Shown here: in pieces, positions 34,501 to 46,382 of the stretch
Layout: the number at the start of each line of letters is the position of its first letter
Position numbering within the stretch: position 1 is the stretch's first letter
NCBI GenBank assembly: GCA_944739405.2
Contig: OX123196.2
Location: forward strand, 55,156,196-55,220,195
Reading direction: 5' to 3'
Length of the DNA: 64,000 nucleotides
Source of the DNA: Euclidia mi
Lineage: Eukaryota; Arthropoda; Insecta; Lepidoptera; Erebidae
Notes under the pieces: model-generated
Seen by the model: the letters and a program-made list of their open reading frames with translations, nothing else
Told to the model about the DNA's origin: nothing
Database searches by the model: none
Translations under genes and position numbers: made by a program

Positions 34501-37500
34501 AATTCTGGACTGAATTTTATTTTCGAGTTCAGAAGTTCCATTGACTTGCGTCTGACTGTCTGAAGGGTGTGTTTCATTAGTCCTCGAACCACCGACAGGA
34601 ACATAGGAGTCGAAAGTAAGTTGTTCGTGTGGTCTAGCAAATCGTAACAATGGTGTAACATTACTCGCCAGTATATGGCTGTCTTTTCATCTGTTACTTT
34701 GGAATCCAAAGGAACTTTGGATATTGTCTGAATGAACGTCAGAATGCTTATGATGAAAGATTTGTAGTGAGTTTCCATGGTTTTTATGTCAGTTGCTTGG
34801 CTACTGTGGTGTATAAATCTAGAAGAAGCTAAGCAGGTATTCATGAAAGTGATAATAACGTATTTATAATGACGTAGGTGGTTTGAAGTGTGGCCATTCA
34901 CGCTGAAAATGTCTCCAGGATCAACATCAGTGTCCATTGAGTTTTCGTCCTTTTGAAGTGGCAATGATTTGATATAAGTAACAAGTTTGATGAAGTTTTC
35001 TAATGCTATTTCTGGTGGAAACTCTAAGAGAAGACTTTGGCCAAAATCAAGTCTATTTATCGGCGATTCTTGCTCCGCTAGAGTCCTGGTTCTTTGTTGA
35101 GGTTTGTCTTTCTTTTTATCGTCTTTGTAATGTGTGACGTAGGTTTCGAGGAGCAAGGCGAGGAATACCCAGAGGAATTGACTGGGTCCAAGGGTCTCTA
35201 TAAGTTTCTTGAAAAGTGGAAGTCTTCTGTGTTCTGGCACATCTAAGACAACGTCTGCAAATATCCTCAATACAGGTACAACACGGCTCTGCAACTGTTG
35301 TAGCTCTTTCTCAGAGTATTCGTCAATTTCTTTATCAAGTTTTACCAGAATCGGTACCAAAGTCTCTATAATCTTTGTTATGATTTGGAAACTGTACGCA
35401 TCGTCATGTCTAAGTACCGAAGAGCCCATAAAAGTGAATATCTCCATGGTGTGATGGAGAACTTGTTCAGGCAACATAAATGCTGCATGAGACAAGAGTA
35501 TCAATGCGTGATGGTGAGTTTGTGGATTCTGAGTTCCCCTGATGCATTGAATGACTATCTCTACTTCAAATATAGATTTAAAAGACTTCATTTGATCCTT
35601 GTTTTTCTCATCCACAAACTTCTTACAGAAATACCACAGAGAAGAAAGTATAAGCTGTTTTGTATACTCTACGTATGACTGTTCTTCAAATCTAAGACAT
35701 TTGTTCAATATTTTGAATAGAAGCCAAACAAAGGAGTTGTCGAGCTCCATTTTCTTTTTACTCTGAACGTATTCAAGAACCGCAACGCCGAGACGCCATT
35801 CATCAGTTTCTGTCACTTGATAAGATAACATCGAAACTGTGGTTTTCTTTTTCTTGGGCACATTTTTAGCGGGATCAACAGCATTCAACATATTTTCCAA
35901 TATAGGCTTGAAATGGCTGAATTTTAGGTGAATCTTTTTCATGACTCTGGAAGCTACACTTGATATTGTTGGATTATTACTTACAGCACCAGCAGAGGCA
36001 ATAAGAAACACCAACTCATTTGTTTTTTCTTCTGGCACTTTATTGAATGCTTCTTCATCGATTTGCTTCATAATTAAAACTGCAGGGCTGACGAACGTTT
36101 GATCTTCTAAAATACACTCTCTGTACTCCTTCAAGCCAACTTCTATCGTTTTCCAAACGTCATCCTTTGAAAAAGTCGATACAGTACCCTCGGTTATGTG
36201 ACTGTATACAATTTTAAACATATTAGACTCGTAAATGTCGAAGGTTAATTTGGAGTTCAACTCATTTTTCTTTAAAGTCTTTACTAACGATTTCAAAGCC
36301 TGCACAAAATGCGGGAACGTCGTAGCATTGCATACTTCGCTCAAGATGTTGAGAAAACTGGACTTAATATGGGCTGGCGCTTCACCATTTAGTATAGCCG
36401 TAAGTTTCAATAGACAGTTCCGACTAAAGACTTTCTTTTGGCTTTTCTGAGTGAGAATTGTGTTCAAAACCTGCTTGATTTGATTGTGATCAAGCAACAA
36501 TTCCTCTTTGTGAGCCATCAATTCCTCAAAAAGCTGTATGTAAATAAATTTTCGTTCAGGCTCTTCTCGAAGCAATTTGTTCATGATATTAAGAGCGCAT
36601 TCTCGGATAACTGTAATCGGATTGTTCAAGCAAAATAGAATGGCTAACACAGCAACGTCAGAATCATACAGCCACTTTTTATTATCATTGACTGCAATGA
36701 AGTTTGAAAGCAACTTGAGACTTCTAAGTTGAAGTTCTGGTCCTATAACATCTTTAGGATCAGTGGCATACAAAATATGTCCACAAGCGAAATTCGCTAT
36801 GAACTCAAATTTCTCTTGGGCATTTTTGAAGAACTTCTCTAGAAGTTTCTGAAGCAAAGCGACGTAGTTTTCGCCATAACTTGGGATGGCGCAACCAATC
36901 ACACATATTTCATACAGTCGCCTTATAAGGATCGTTTCAGGCGTCCTACAAACATTGCACCAAGGTTTCGTAATATCTTTAATGACCATGTTATCAATAA
37001 CTTTGGAGAAAATGTACTCGATGATTTGGAATAACATGTTATTTTGACGTGACTCTTTGATAAATTCAGGCATGATCTGACTTGAAAAGGCGTGGCCCTC
37101 AGTACTGTGGACTATCGACCTGTTTTCTACAGATTCCAAAAGCAAATTCAATATAGCAGATACTTCTTCAACTGAAGCATTTTTGAAGGAACTTATCTTG
37201 AGCAGCATATAAAAGCAAACATCCATAGTGTTACTTTTATTTAGCTGAAGTTCATCAAGTATTTCAACAAAATTAATTGCTTTATCAACAAATAATGCTT
37301 TGAAAATAACTTGACAGAGCTCTTCATGGTCATTCTTTACCGGGCCTTTCAGATCTTTAAATTTGCTTACAAGACCAAATTTTTTGCCCCATTCAGAGTT
37401 CAGTATTTGCCACGTAAGGTTAGCAGAATCCTTGTCATGAGGAAAAAGGAAAGGCACTAAAGCCAGAACCGTTTCCTGGTTCACTGGTAAGATTTTAACG

Positions 37501-40500
37501 GAACAGAATTTCAAAATTGCTTTTCTAGTAACTACTTTCCATTTCTTAGAACTTTTTGTGATAATTCCTACAAATACACTGGTGATATCTGCTTCATCGA
37601 AAATTTCGTTTAAATACTCAATAGGGATGTCCAGAGCAGCATTAACAACTTCTGGATTATCATCACTAAATCTGTTAGAGATTGACTCTTTTACAAAGTC
37701 TGTATTTTCATTTTTCAAAGCCTCAAACTCCTTTGCGATATATTTGACGGCTTCAACACGCAACTTGGCATTCACATGGTTTAAATTCTCAAAGAGATAT
37801 GTATCACCTACTTTGTGAGCGATGGCTGGTTTGAAACCGAGAAGTTTTGATAGCTGACTTCGTCTTTTCGGCGAGTTTTTGCTATTAGAACTCATTTCAT
37901 CCTTGACAACCTTGTCGAAAGCCTCTGGATATTGACATTCCAGAGTTTTTAACAGTTGGGCATACCAGGTCAAGCTTTTCGCAGAGAAGTCCTCTTCTTC
38001 TATTATTTCAAGATCACTTTCATCTCCATCTTCTTCTGTGTTGGTGCTGGTAGGACGAAATTTATCAAGGATGCACCTGTAAATACCAATTTCAAATTTT
38101 ATGATTGAAGTTACTATAAAGATGTCAAATTACTCTAATAAATAAAATATGAGACACATTGTTGAATTATAGCAGGAAAAACTAAGAGTGACATCAAATC
38201 TGTAAACATTCACACACAGTCACTGTTCAAGTTATAAGTAGAGTTTAATTAGTATAGGCATACATAGAATTGTTCACATTATGACAAAAACTAGTATCTA
38301 AAAGTAACTAAAGATTTGAAATGGGAGTAACTGCAACCGCATAAATAAACACCATTGATTTGTAACTTGAGAGTAAAATAGTTTCATCTGATAACACAGT
38401 GGTAATGCATTATTTTACATGTCACCAAAAGCATTAGAGCTAAGTACTAAATTAAATTGCCTTAAAAATTGTTAACAAAACTCTTTTTTTAAAAGATACT
38501 GCACAAACCTAAGAGAAGAAATTATTTTTAAGATAAAGTATTTAAGAATATTTTTTTTTATTTATTTATTTTATTTCTTTATGCACAAAAGAAGAGTACA
38601 TAGGCGGATTTTATGCCTTATGGCATTATCTACCAGTCAACCTGGGTGGTGGAGAGATAAGACAAGTGTGGTAGGTGCATTTAACATAGTGTAGATAATT
38701 TTTAAGTAAAAAGATATTATACTATAATATACGAGTACCTAAGTACGTAAAAACCAATGAAGTGTTTTCAAAAGTATTTGAGAAAGTGATATATAATTCA
38801 ATTTATGTTTTTTTTATAAATATCGGTTATTCTGCAAGGAACAAAGAGGCTTTCGAAAAAATAGCACACTAAATAGGGCTGTATTTGACTTATTGTCTTA
38901 TATCATGCCGACAGTAGATAAAAGGATACCAGTTTGTGCAATATATACCGATACGACGAAAGTCTTTGATTATGTTAACCACAAAACATTACTCAATAAA
39001 TTGCATGGGTACGGTATCAGAGGAAACGCCTATAACCTTATTGAATCGTATTTAAGTAATAGATCTCAATATACAGAGATAACAAGATTATGTCCAAGAA
39101 CTAAATTCGAAAAGAAATTCCTGTCAGAGCCACGATATGTAGAGTTTGGAGTACCACAAGGGAGCGTGCTGGGTCCGCTATTATTCCTGATCTATATAAA
39201 TGACCTGCCCAAATCAACTATGCATAAAATGGTTCTCTTCGCAGATGATAGCACATGTGTAATTAAATGTTCTACATTTGAAGATTACGAAAATGACGTA
39301 AATAACTCTTTCAATGACATGGTTAACTGGATGGAAAAGAATAATTTAGCAATAAATTTTAATAAAACAAAAATAATGCACTTTCATCAGCGATGTGAAT
39401 TGCCAAACATAAATATTGCATATAAAGACCATAAAATAGAAGTACTAAATTTTTAGGAATAACTATGGACGAAAAACTCACTTGGAAACCGCATGCAGAA
39501 CAAGTATGTAAAAGATTGAATAAATCTGCATATGCACTTTTTCAACTGTCTAGAAAAGGTTAGCCGACAAGTTCTTATAACAGCATATTACGGTTTAGTG
39601 GCACCAATTCTAAGATTTGGCATTGTCTTTTGGGGTCACTCGACTTAACGTGAATTAATATTTAGAATTCAAAAAAGGTGTATCCGTTCAATGTGCGGCT
39701 TAAAGGTAATGGACAGTTGTGTACCATATTTTAAATCCCTAAAGATACTTACACTACCATCTCTGTATATTTTAGAAACAGCTCTTTTCGTAAAAAGTAA
39801 TTTAAATTTGTTCACTAAAATGTCTGATGTTAGGAGACAATATGCGCACAATACAATAATCAATTGTGTAATATTAAGTGTTCAACAGCGCGAATGCAAA
39901 AGAGTTTCTTTGGCATCGCACCAAAAATCTACAACAAGTTACCTGACACAATAAAAAATAAGCCCGTTATAAAATTCAAAAAAATGCTAAATCAAATTCT
40001 AATAGAAAAATGTTATTATTCAGTGAATGACTTTCTAAATGATGTATCTTTAGGTTAATGAACTTTAATTTTTTTGTAATTCTCATTATGCCAATTTGTT
40101 GAATAATTATTATAATACTGCATGACATTTTAATTACTACTTATTTGTATGTCCAATGACAAGGCGTGGAGCGCTATGTTTTATTTTTAGACCTTTATAA
40201 TGTGTATACCCATGTTTAACAAATAAAAACTTCTGATTTCTGATTTCTGAAGTGATATAGAGTGAAAGTAAATACATAATTATATTACATAAGATTTCAT
40301 AACAAATATACATACACATAATTATTTTATGTACTTAACATAGACAAACAAATCAGTATTGACTTACTTGATAATCAATTCAGGCTTCTGGTTCTTCAAA
40401 TCTATTTCTTTAATCAATATTTCAGGCAGCTCCCAATATCTCCAAAACTCTTCTGTTTGTGTCAACGGCAGAATACTAGACAAGAACGCCAATACAAAAG

Positions 40501-41527
40501 CACGGACATTATTGCCTTTCGCCACCAATTTCTTTATGTGACCACACAGAGTGTTCATAATATCAACAGACATATCATTCAAAATATCTTCTGACATCTT
40601 CGTAACATGGTCTTGATTCTCGTACAACATAGTTATAAGTATTGCTACATCGTATGACAGATTAAATTCAGTAGTAAGAAGTTTATGTACTATTTCATTC
40701 AGTGTGTCTTCTTTTAAACTTGTCTTTGTAAACAAGTAGCCAAAAACTATGTATGCAGAAGCTCTAAAGTCTGCGATAGGTGATTCAATGGCTTTGATTA
40801 AAGTCGGTAACAAAGCGCTTACAATAGCCTCTGTGACTTTCTTACTGGTGTCGATAACACCAATAGCTGTTTGACAGAAGAATGCATACACAGTATTGAG
40901 TTGTGTTGCTCGTTCACCAAATTCATTGACATATTTTAATGTAGTTTTAGCTATGAACTGTAAAGTGCCAGTGTTAGATACACATTGGTTGAACAACACT
41001 TGATTTGCTAAGGCTATTCCTTTCTTATGTATAGGCATTAACCAATTCCATTTATTATTAGAAGATGAGATATCCATCAACTGTATGAATCGGACAAAAA
41101 TCTTTGTGCCATGATATGGCAAAATGAGAGCAATTATAGCATCTTGATTGTACTGGTGTATATGGTATCTGTTGATTAGCCATTCGAGTGCTTTATGAGA
41201 TGACTGTAGAAGCAGGTAAGGCGACAGTTGCATCAAAAACTTTTGTATACTCTGGTCTAGGTTTTGATTAACCTCTTTAGTCTGTACAGCTCTTTCAAAA
41301 TCTTTTGATGACAGGCTGTATAACGTGTCTTCGAAGACACGAAATCCTTCATACAGTGCGATTAGTTCTCTAAGTCCACTTAGACCGATTTCATAGAAAG
41401 TCTCACGATCCTTGTGCGCTGCTTCTTTCGGGTCAAACAGTAATGATATCGTCTTCCCATCATCTTTATAAACAGTTGCCTGAGGTACAGTTAGCTTTTT
41501 TAGCTGTTCAGCTAAAGATGTAGGCAT
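31503..41527 (-). CDS. HEATR1: HEATR1 / UTP10 homologue, small-subunit processome HEAT-repeat protein
   Basis: Nucleolar protein of the U3 snoRNP small-subunit processome, needed for pre-rRNA transcription and 18S processing. Exons: 41527-40368, 38076-33538, 32937-32518, 31695-31503; every intron starts GT and ends AG, and phases agree (phase 2 throughout). Total 6,312 nt, about 2,103 residues; human HEATR1 has 2,144. The N-terminus MPTSLAEQLKKLTVPQ, LLFDPKEAA and ALEWLINRYHIHQYNQD closely match the family. A U3snoRNP10-type region lies near residues 230-350, an acidic stretch (EEDGDESDLEIIEEED) near 400, HEAT-like helices throughout and a BP28CT region near the C-terminus. Exon 2 is unusually long (4.5 kb). 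Introns hold a LINE and SINEs. No broken codons seen; clearly functional. The ATG context is TCAGAATGC, with an AG splice-like site just upstream (about 41546) that may end a 5' UTR intron. Confidence 0.95.
31885..32115 (+). repeat. tRNA-derived SINE in HEATR1 intron 3
   Basis: B box GGGTTCGATCCCC near 31902, middle with AATTAATTATCGCTCGC, then the tail GTATTACACCTCTACC...ACAGGCGTGAAG shared with 55073-55335. The middle resembles the other SINE type (53843-54055), so it may be a mosaic. Confidence 0.65.
33200..33413 (-). repeat. SINE-like repeat with (GAT)n tail, copy 3 (HEATR1 intron 2)
   Basis: Inverted copy of 9688-9907; a 79-codon frame predicted over it is not a gene. Confidence 0.75.
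38546..38690 (-). repeat. LINE 3'-end repeat in HEATR1 intron 1
   Basis: TTTATTTATTTTATTTC run followed by TATGCACAAAAGAAGAGTAC and CCAGTCAACCTGGGTGGTGG; related to 23330-23420. Confidence 0.5.
38815..40250 (+). mobile_element. 5'-truncated CR1/Jockey-like LINE in HEATR1 intron 1 (antisense to gene)
   Basis: Plus-strand RT fragment. 38893-39456 reads CAIYTDTTKVFDYVNH (usually D..KAFD), FGVPQGSVLGPLLFLIYIND and the catalytic FADD, then breaks by a frameshift near 39454 (LNF to LGITMDEKLTWKPH). Later pieces (39691-40058) retain the thumb and C-terminal region with more shifts. The 3' end is AATAAAAACTTC then three TTTCTGA-type units at 40221-40250, a typical microsatellite-like LINE tail. Clearly dead; spliced out with the intron. 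Confidence 0.8.
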
Positions 41528-41852
41528 TCTGAATTTCTTAAGCCTGAAAACACAAGATTAATGAAACGCCGAACACAACGTAAGGTTATGTACAAATAAG
41601 AACAAGCTTTAATAAAAACTTACTAGTTACGCATGTGACGAGTACGTTCTTGTACTAAATTTTAACTAGTTAACTTAATATCCAATATATTAACGCTAAT
41701 AAAACGGTATTATCGGCACAATAAACACGTGTTGGCATTTGGCAATGTTTACGAGTTTGATTGACATCAGTGATCTGACATTGACATATTTGACATCAAA
41801 CGTTCAGAAAGTACCCATAAATAAAAACAGATGTTAGTTCTTAAATATAATT
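41528..41852. promoter_or_regulatory. HEATR1 upstream / possible bidirectional promoter region
   Basis: The 325-bp space between the HEATR1 start (minus) and a short plus-strand ATG frame at 41853. No TATA box or clear element identified; the call rests on position. Confidence 0.3.
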
Positions 41853-41942
41853 ATGAACAAGGATAGCTCCAAAAAGAAACCAAAGCTATCATTAGCATTA
41901 CCGATCAACAGCCGTCTATTTTGTATTTTTTACATATTTTAA
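41853..41942 (+). CDS. Possible first exon of a divergent gene (29-codon ORF)
   Basis: ATG at 41853 opens MNKDSSKKKPKLSLALP, a lysine-rich beginning that looks protein-like, followed by INSRLFCIFYIF and TAA at 41942. It could be a first exon that leaves at an unseen donor. No downstream exon was recognised, so support is weak. Confidence 0.2.
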   Translation: MNKDSSKKKPKLSLALPINSRLFCIFYIF

Positions 41943-42237
41943 TAAATAAATCCGTTTTTTTTACTAATATATCTATGCATAAATCAAATCCCAGTGCACA
42001 TCGTTATGTTATCTAAGTTCTTACTACAGTATTATTGGCAACATTTCATAGTTTTATGATGGATATCAGTCTTACAATCGAAACAAGTTTTAATTTCGAA
42101 AAACAAGAAAACAATAAAATTTTAAAACAACGTTTTAGCTTTAAAACATATTGTTCTAAAATACCGACATTGGAATACAATAATGTCCTGCGCTATTAAA
42201 AGATAAAATATGAATATCGATTAACTAACTATAGTGT
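41943..42237. other. Unannotated spacer
   Basis: Nothing recognised. Confidence 0.4.
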
Positions 42238-42565
42238 TCACGAAGACATGTTTCCGACATAGAGCAACTCCGTTTCCGACAACTTTAATACAGGACCGCC
42301 AAATACCTCGATATGCTTTCTTATAGCTTCATCAATGGGTGTGCCCAGTTGCGTGTCAGCTGGATAAATTAGTATCTTTATAATAACTAGCTCATATCCA
42401 GTTATGTCGGATGGTAGTACACACGGCGAAAAATCAACCTTTACAGTTTCAGTACAATTTCGATACTTTCCTAAGTTATAAGAACGCTACAATGGTCAAA
42501 GTTCTAGCTCGATAAGTAACCGTGTTTACTTTGGGAATCTGCGACACAATTCTATTCGGTGCCAT
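42238..42565 (-). pseudogene. Decayed coding sequence of unknown family
   Basis: On the minus strand an ATG at 42565-42563 opens MAPNRIVSQIPKVNTV, running to VAFL and a stop. A one-base shift near 42485 restores a frame of about 80 codons (SYNLGKYRNCTETVKVDF, LPSDITGYELVIIKILIY, GTPIDEAIRKHIEVFGG, LLYVGNMSS) ending at TGA 42238-42240. The two frames abut as expected of one gene with an indel. Family not recognised; could be a retrocopy, a transposon protein or a host pseudogene. Confidence 0.4.
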
Positions 42566-42714
42566 TGTTTACAATCAAGACATCATGATGTTTAGCAACA
42601 GGGGCCAATGCCCTAAAGGAGGACCTCACCATACTTACCAACTTAGAACCCAGCTAAACGGCTGTTTCTCGATCCGATACAGCGAAGAATAGGAATCACA
42701 CTAGATGTACCGAC

Positions 42715-43060
42715 CTCACACGGTGTTTCGTATCCGTATCCACGGATATCCAAGGAAGAAGAAAGATCCATATCCGTATCCGTTACTTTTCTCGCGAATC
42801 TTTCACCTTATTAATTTTCAATTGATAGGATGGAATGCTATAGGTGATTAGGTAGAATTAAAAAACTATTAATTTCCATTCAGAGTATTTTCAATATAAT
42901 TTCAATACAAGTCGAAACATGATCTGTCTATTGTTTCGCCGAGCGTGCGTGACGTGCACCGACATTGATTCAGTAAAGATCCGTATCCGCGGATCTTGAC
43001 ACCAAATATCCGTATTCCAATCTATATCCGCGGGTACACATTTTTAACGATCCGGCGCAC
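42715..43060. repeat. ATCCGTATCCGCGGAT-type palindromic repeats
   Basis: Words such as TATCCGTATCCACGGATATCC, GATCCGTATCCGCGGATC and TATCCGCGGG recur about six times near 42728-42785 and 42977-43040, partly self-complementary. Probably the ends of a small DNA element; limits not found. Confidence 0.5.
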
Positions 43061-43384
43061 TAATCTGTACCTAAATGCTGTATTAACAATTTAAATTCAG
43101 CATCATCAACACTACCTTCTTCGCTCGATACAGACCTTAACATACGAATAAGGTAGGTAGTCTCGAAAACTTTGTGAATGTTTTTCTATTTGAAACTGGA
43201 TATTATTACGTGCACCCATAATAATAAGATTCAAAATGCTAACAAATTGCAAACTATCCCACCAGTTCCACCAGACTATATCCAGATGAATTAGTTCGGC
43301 TCAAGACCCACCTTCACACAATACCTACAAAATATTGGCGATGCAAGATTATCCGCGCGCCGTATTTGGAAGTTGTCGAGGTAC

Positions 43385-43500
43385 GACACTTTTGACAGCT
43401 TACAATACAATTTTGCTTTGAGGTAATGGTGGTAATACATATAATAATTGCTCCTTGGTGGTAATTGTATTTAGAGCTGTCAAAAGTGTCACAAGTAGCA
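43385..43500. mobile_element. Small MITE-like inverted repeat, 116 bp
   Basis: GACACTTTTGACAGCT at 43385 and AGCTGTCAAAAGTGTC at 43485-43500 are inverted; AATACAATT and AATTGTATT follow inside. No clear target duplication. Confidence 0.6.
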
Positions 43501-43879
43501 GTGATCTGTGAAAGAGTCGTACATGGACGACTTCTAAATTTCGCCGCTAGAGTCGCTAGTTAGAATCTTAGCATCATCTTAGCATCGCCAATAGAAGATA
43601 GGTACCGTAAGAACAAGAAAAGAAATATCGGCAAATAGCAACTAGTAGTAAAATAATAAAACACAGTGGTTTAGTTCATTATTTATTATTTGTTCATCAT
43701 TCACTAAGAATATTAATTTCATTAGATTATTATTACTATTCGTGGCCGTGAGCTCTATGCTACCGCTCTTCTGTCTACGTAAACTAAATATTACGGCCGG
43801 TCGCCCATCAGCATTCATCCACCTGATTAGCCTACCAGATGAATTATTAAGATTGAAATTTCTTGACTTGTGGCACGCA

Positions 43880-43985
43880 TCTCGGCAGCCTGTGCCAATG
43901 GCGTGAGCGGCATTTGTGACCTCAAAATGCCGATTACGCTCAAAGGACAGGTCTACGCTGGCTGTAGTTTGGTGGTCAGAATACC
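43880..43985 (+). pseudogene. RTE-like LINE fragment
   Basis: Plus-strand GICDLKMPITLKGQVY corresponds to the CD..MP.KLKGK.Y block preceding the C-terminal region of RTE-type RTs (compare CDPRMPLKLKGKIY in 56264-57710). Only about 30 codons are recognisable. Confidence 0.55.
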
Positions 43986-45133
43986 TATTTATGTTCTTTT
44001 CGGATTTGCCAAGTTTGTAATTAAGATGAGGGACTCCGGATATTTTTTGAATCTAGGAACCAATGCCTGCCTACCTATGCCTAGAATATTATGCATCCCC
44101 TCTCGTACCCCTATTAAAGAAAATGGAATTGAATTTATTAAAATATCTAAAGCGCCTGATATAATTACTTGAGCAATTTTTTTTGAATAATGAATTTCGT
44201 GTATTTTTATTTGCGATATTACGCTAGAATTCATTGAAAGATGAATAATATTATAAACACACTTCAGTTATGCCTTTTAAATCATTAACAGTTAAGTAAT
44301 TTCATTAAAACATAATAGCGCCTGAAAAATATTGTGAGCAAAGCATAGATCTAGAAATTTTGGTTTCATAATAGAATATTTTAATAATACTAATTAGGCA
44401 AACATTAGGATTATTTCAAAGTTTCATGTATTATGTAAGTTACCTCAAAACGGGGTTTGACAGGGTTCTTAAAAACAATGGGCCATTGTGTGAACACCAC
44501 AGGCCACGCTACGCCACGATTCCTTTGAAGTGTGCCAAAAAAACCGACAACTTTCCGATTGTGCGCTTCTTTTTGTTCGTCTATGTTGTGCGCCAAGATT
44601 GACCATTGCCCGCCACTATATACCATTACCCCGTGTACACAATGGCGATTGGCGATGCAATGGCCTGCAGTGGATCATCATGGGCCCTTTGCATGGGCCA
44701 TTGTGTACTGGCAAAGAATACAGATGATTTACATTAAAGAAGCTTATTTCTTAAGGATGTCATGTGCCGATTAAAGTTGGCGTATTGACGGTTGTCATTT
44801 GTGTAGTTCGTAGTTGGCGCCGTTGGCGGCGCTAGCGTCTTTCGCCATCTGTCTTGCATTGCTTTGGCGTAAGAAATAGACAGCTGTTGCACTGACACTC
44901 ACGCGACTGTTACGCCGCCAAGCGGCAATTTGGGTCGCAGAAAGTTTGTCTTAAAAGCGGCAATAAGAAAAACATCTCTATAAATAAATATCTATGCTCT
45001 ATGGTACTGGAGCCTTCACATTGACGTATGACATCAAACGTACAGAAATAACACATCAATGCTGCATCAATGTAAAAAACAAACTGTCGCATCGCATACC
45101 GTTAGTTCTTGACGCGCGTGGCGTGGCGTCGGG
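43986..45133. other. Unannotated stretch
   Basis: No gene. ATGGGCCATTGTGT occurs at about 44479 and 44693, and the part around 44800-44950 is GC-rich with TTGGCG words. Likely old elements, not resolved. Confidence 0.35.
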
Positions 45134-45141
45134 TTTTAGCG

Positions 45142-45946
45142 CAGTGTTGCCGTTCTACAAAATTAAAAAGTAGCTAGTCATATAAAAAATCCGCTAGATA
45201 TTGGTAATTATCTCTTTTTTTAAATCCGCTAGAAGTCGCTAAATCGTATCGCTGTCGTTCAATCTATACTTGAAGTCTGCGCCTCATAACTTGGGATTTT
45301 TAGAGAGCGCCAATCGTTTAATTTTGGCAAACATTTAAATTTATCGCAAAAAATAAAAAAAATAAATCAACATATTTATTTAAAAAATCCACAACAAATG
45401 TTCTGGATGATAAAAAATCTGAAACTGTTACGTTTTCTAAGAATTACATAATTTACTACCTATATTTCAAAATCAAAACATATGTCCACTGGATATTCAG
45501 TATCACTGGCACTGGCAGTGGAGGGTTCTCCGATGCCTACACCAGTTACTTTGGGCATTGGTTTTCCGACTTGATTAATTACTTCATAAGGCAGATCGTA
45601 ACTCGAGCAATCTTTATTTTAAATTTTTAGTCGGTTTCTAATGAGCAGAATGGAGTTCAAAGTTTTTTTCTGAAATTTGATTTCGGACTTTGTTTTGCTG
45701 GGGTTGAGGCTATTTGAGGATATTTTGTGCCAGAACGGATGTTTATGGTTGTTCAAGTATAGTGATGGTCTTAAAAACAAATTATTCATCAATTGTTTTC
45801 GAAAAAAAGTCGCATATTATGCGACGGCTCAAAATCCGCTAGAAGTCTCTAAACATTTTTTTTGTCGCTAACTCAATTTTTTTTACTGCTAACCACTCAT
45901 GAATTCCTCCAGATCTAGCGACAAAGTCGCTAGAACGGCAACACTG
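45142..45946. mobile_element. hAT-like non-autonomous element, 805 bp
   Basis: Ends CAGTGTTGCCGTTCTA and TAGAACGGCAACACTG are inverted; the exact 8-bp duplication TTTTAGCG flanks it (45134-45141 and 45947-45954). Inside both ends the word ATCCGCTAGAAGTCGCTA recurs. The CAGTG end and 8-bp duplication fit hAT. No transposase seen. Confidence 0.85.
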
Positions 45947-46254
45947 TTTTAGCGGTTTTAGCTTTACCTTCAGATGCTTCAGTGTTGCCAATTTAGTAAC
46001 ATATCCATAGAAGTGTGGACTTTTTTTTATTTAGCGCCAGAAATAAATGATGACATGAATGATTTAGCTATTTATCTGGCGACTTAAAGTAGGTATAAAT
46101 CAAAATATTTCTTGGGGCCATTAATAGTAATATTTTTGTATTTTCAATAAGTACAAAGTTTCCACCAAGAACATAGGGTCCCAAGTCAACCTCACCTGCA
46201 AGTGGTGCACCTGCCGATCAACGGACGAGGCTCTGGCAAACAAAATATCCCAAT

Positions 46255-46382
46255 AAGCGGCAATGGGCTCGCCACCTATTACGTGGGATCAAAACACTGG
46301 CGAAAAGTGGGCGTTTAATATGCCTCTGCCTACCCCTTCGGGGAAACAGGCGTGAGTCTATGTATGTATGTATGTATGTACA
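46255..46382 (+). repeat. SINE 3' half with (TATG)n tail
   Basis: GCGGCAATGGGCTCGCC to ACAGGCGTGAGTC and a run of TATG units; matches the 3' half of 55073-55335. Confidence 0.75.

Noticed and set aside
33664..37818. Many plus-strand ORFs over the HEATR1 large exon
   Set aside because: They are antisense shadows of one long, family-matching frame.
43870..44172. 100-codon plus-strand ORF as a host gene
   Set aside because: Only its first third is coding-like and that part is an RTE LINE fragment.
44470..44710. Possible element bounded by ATGGGCCATTGTGT words
   Set aside because: The two words are in the same orientation and no target duplication or paired ends could be found.
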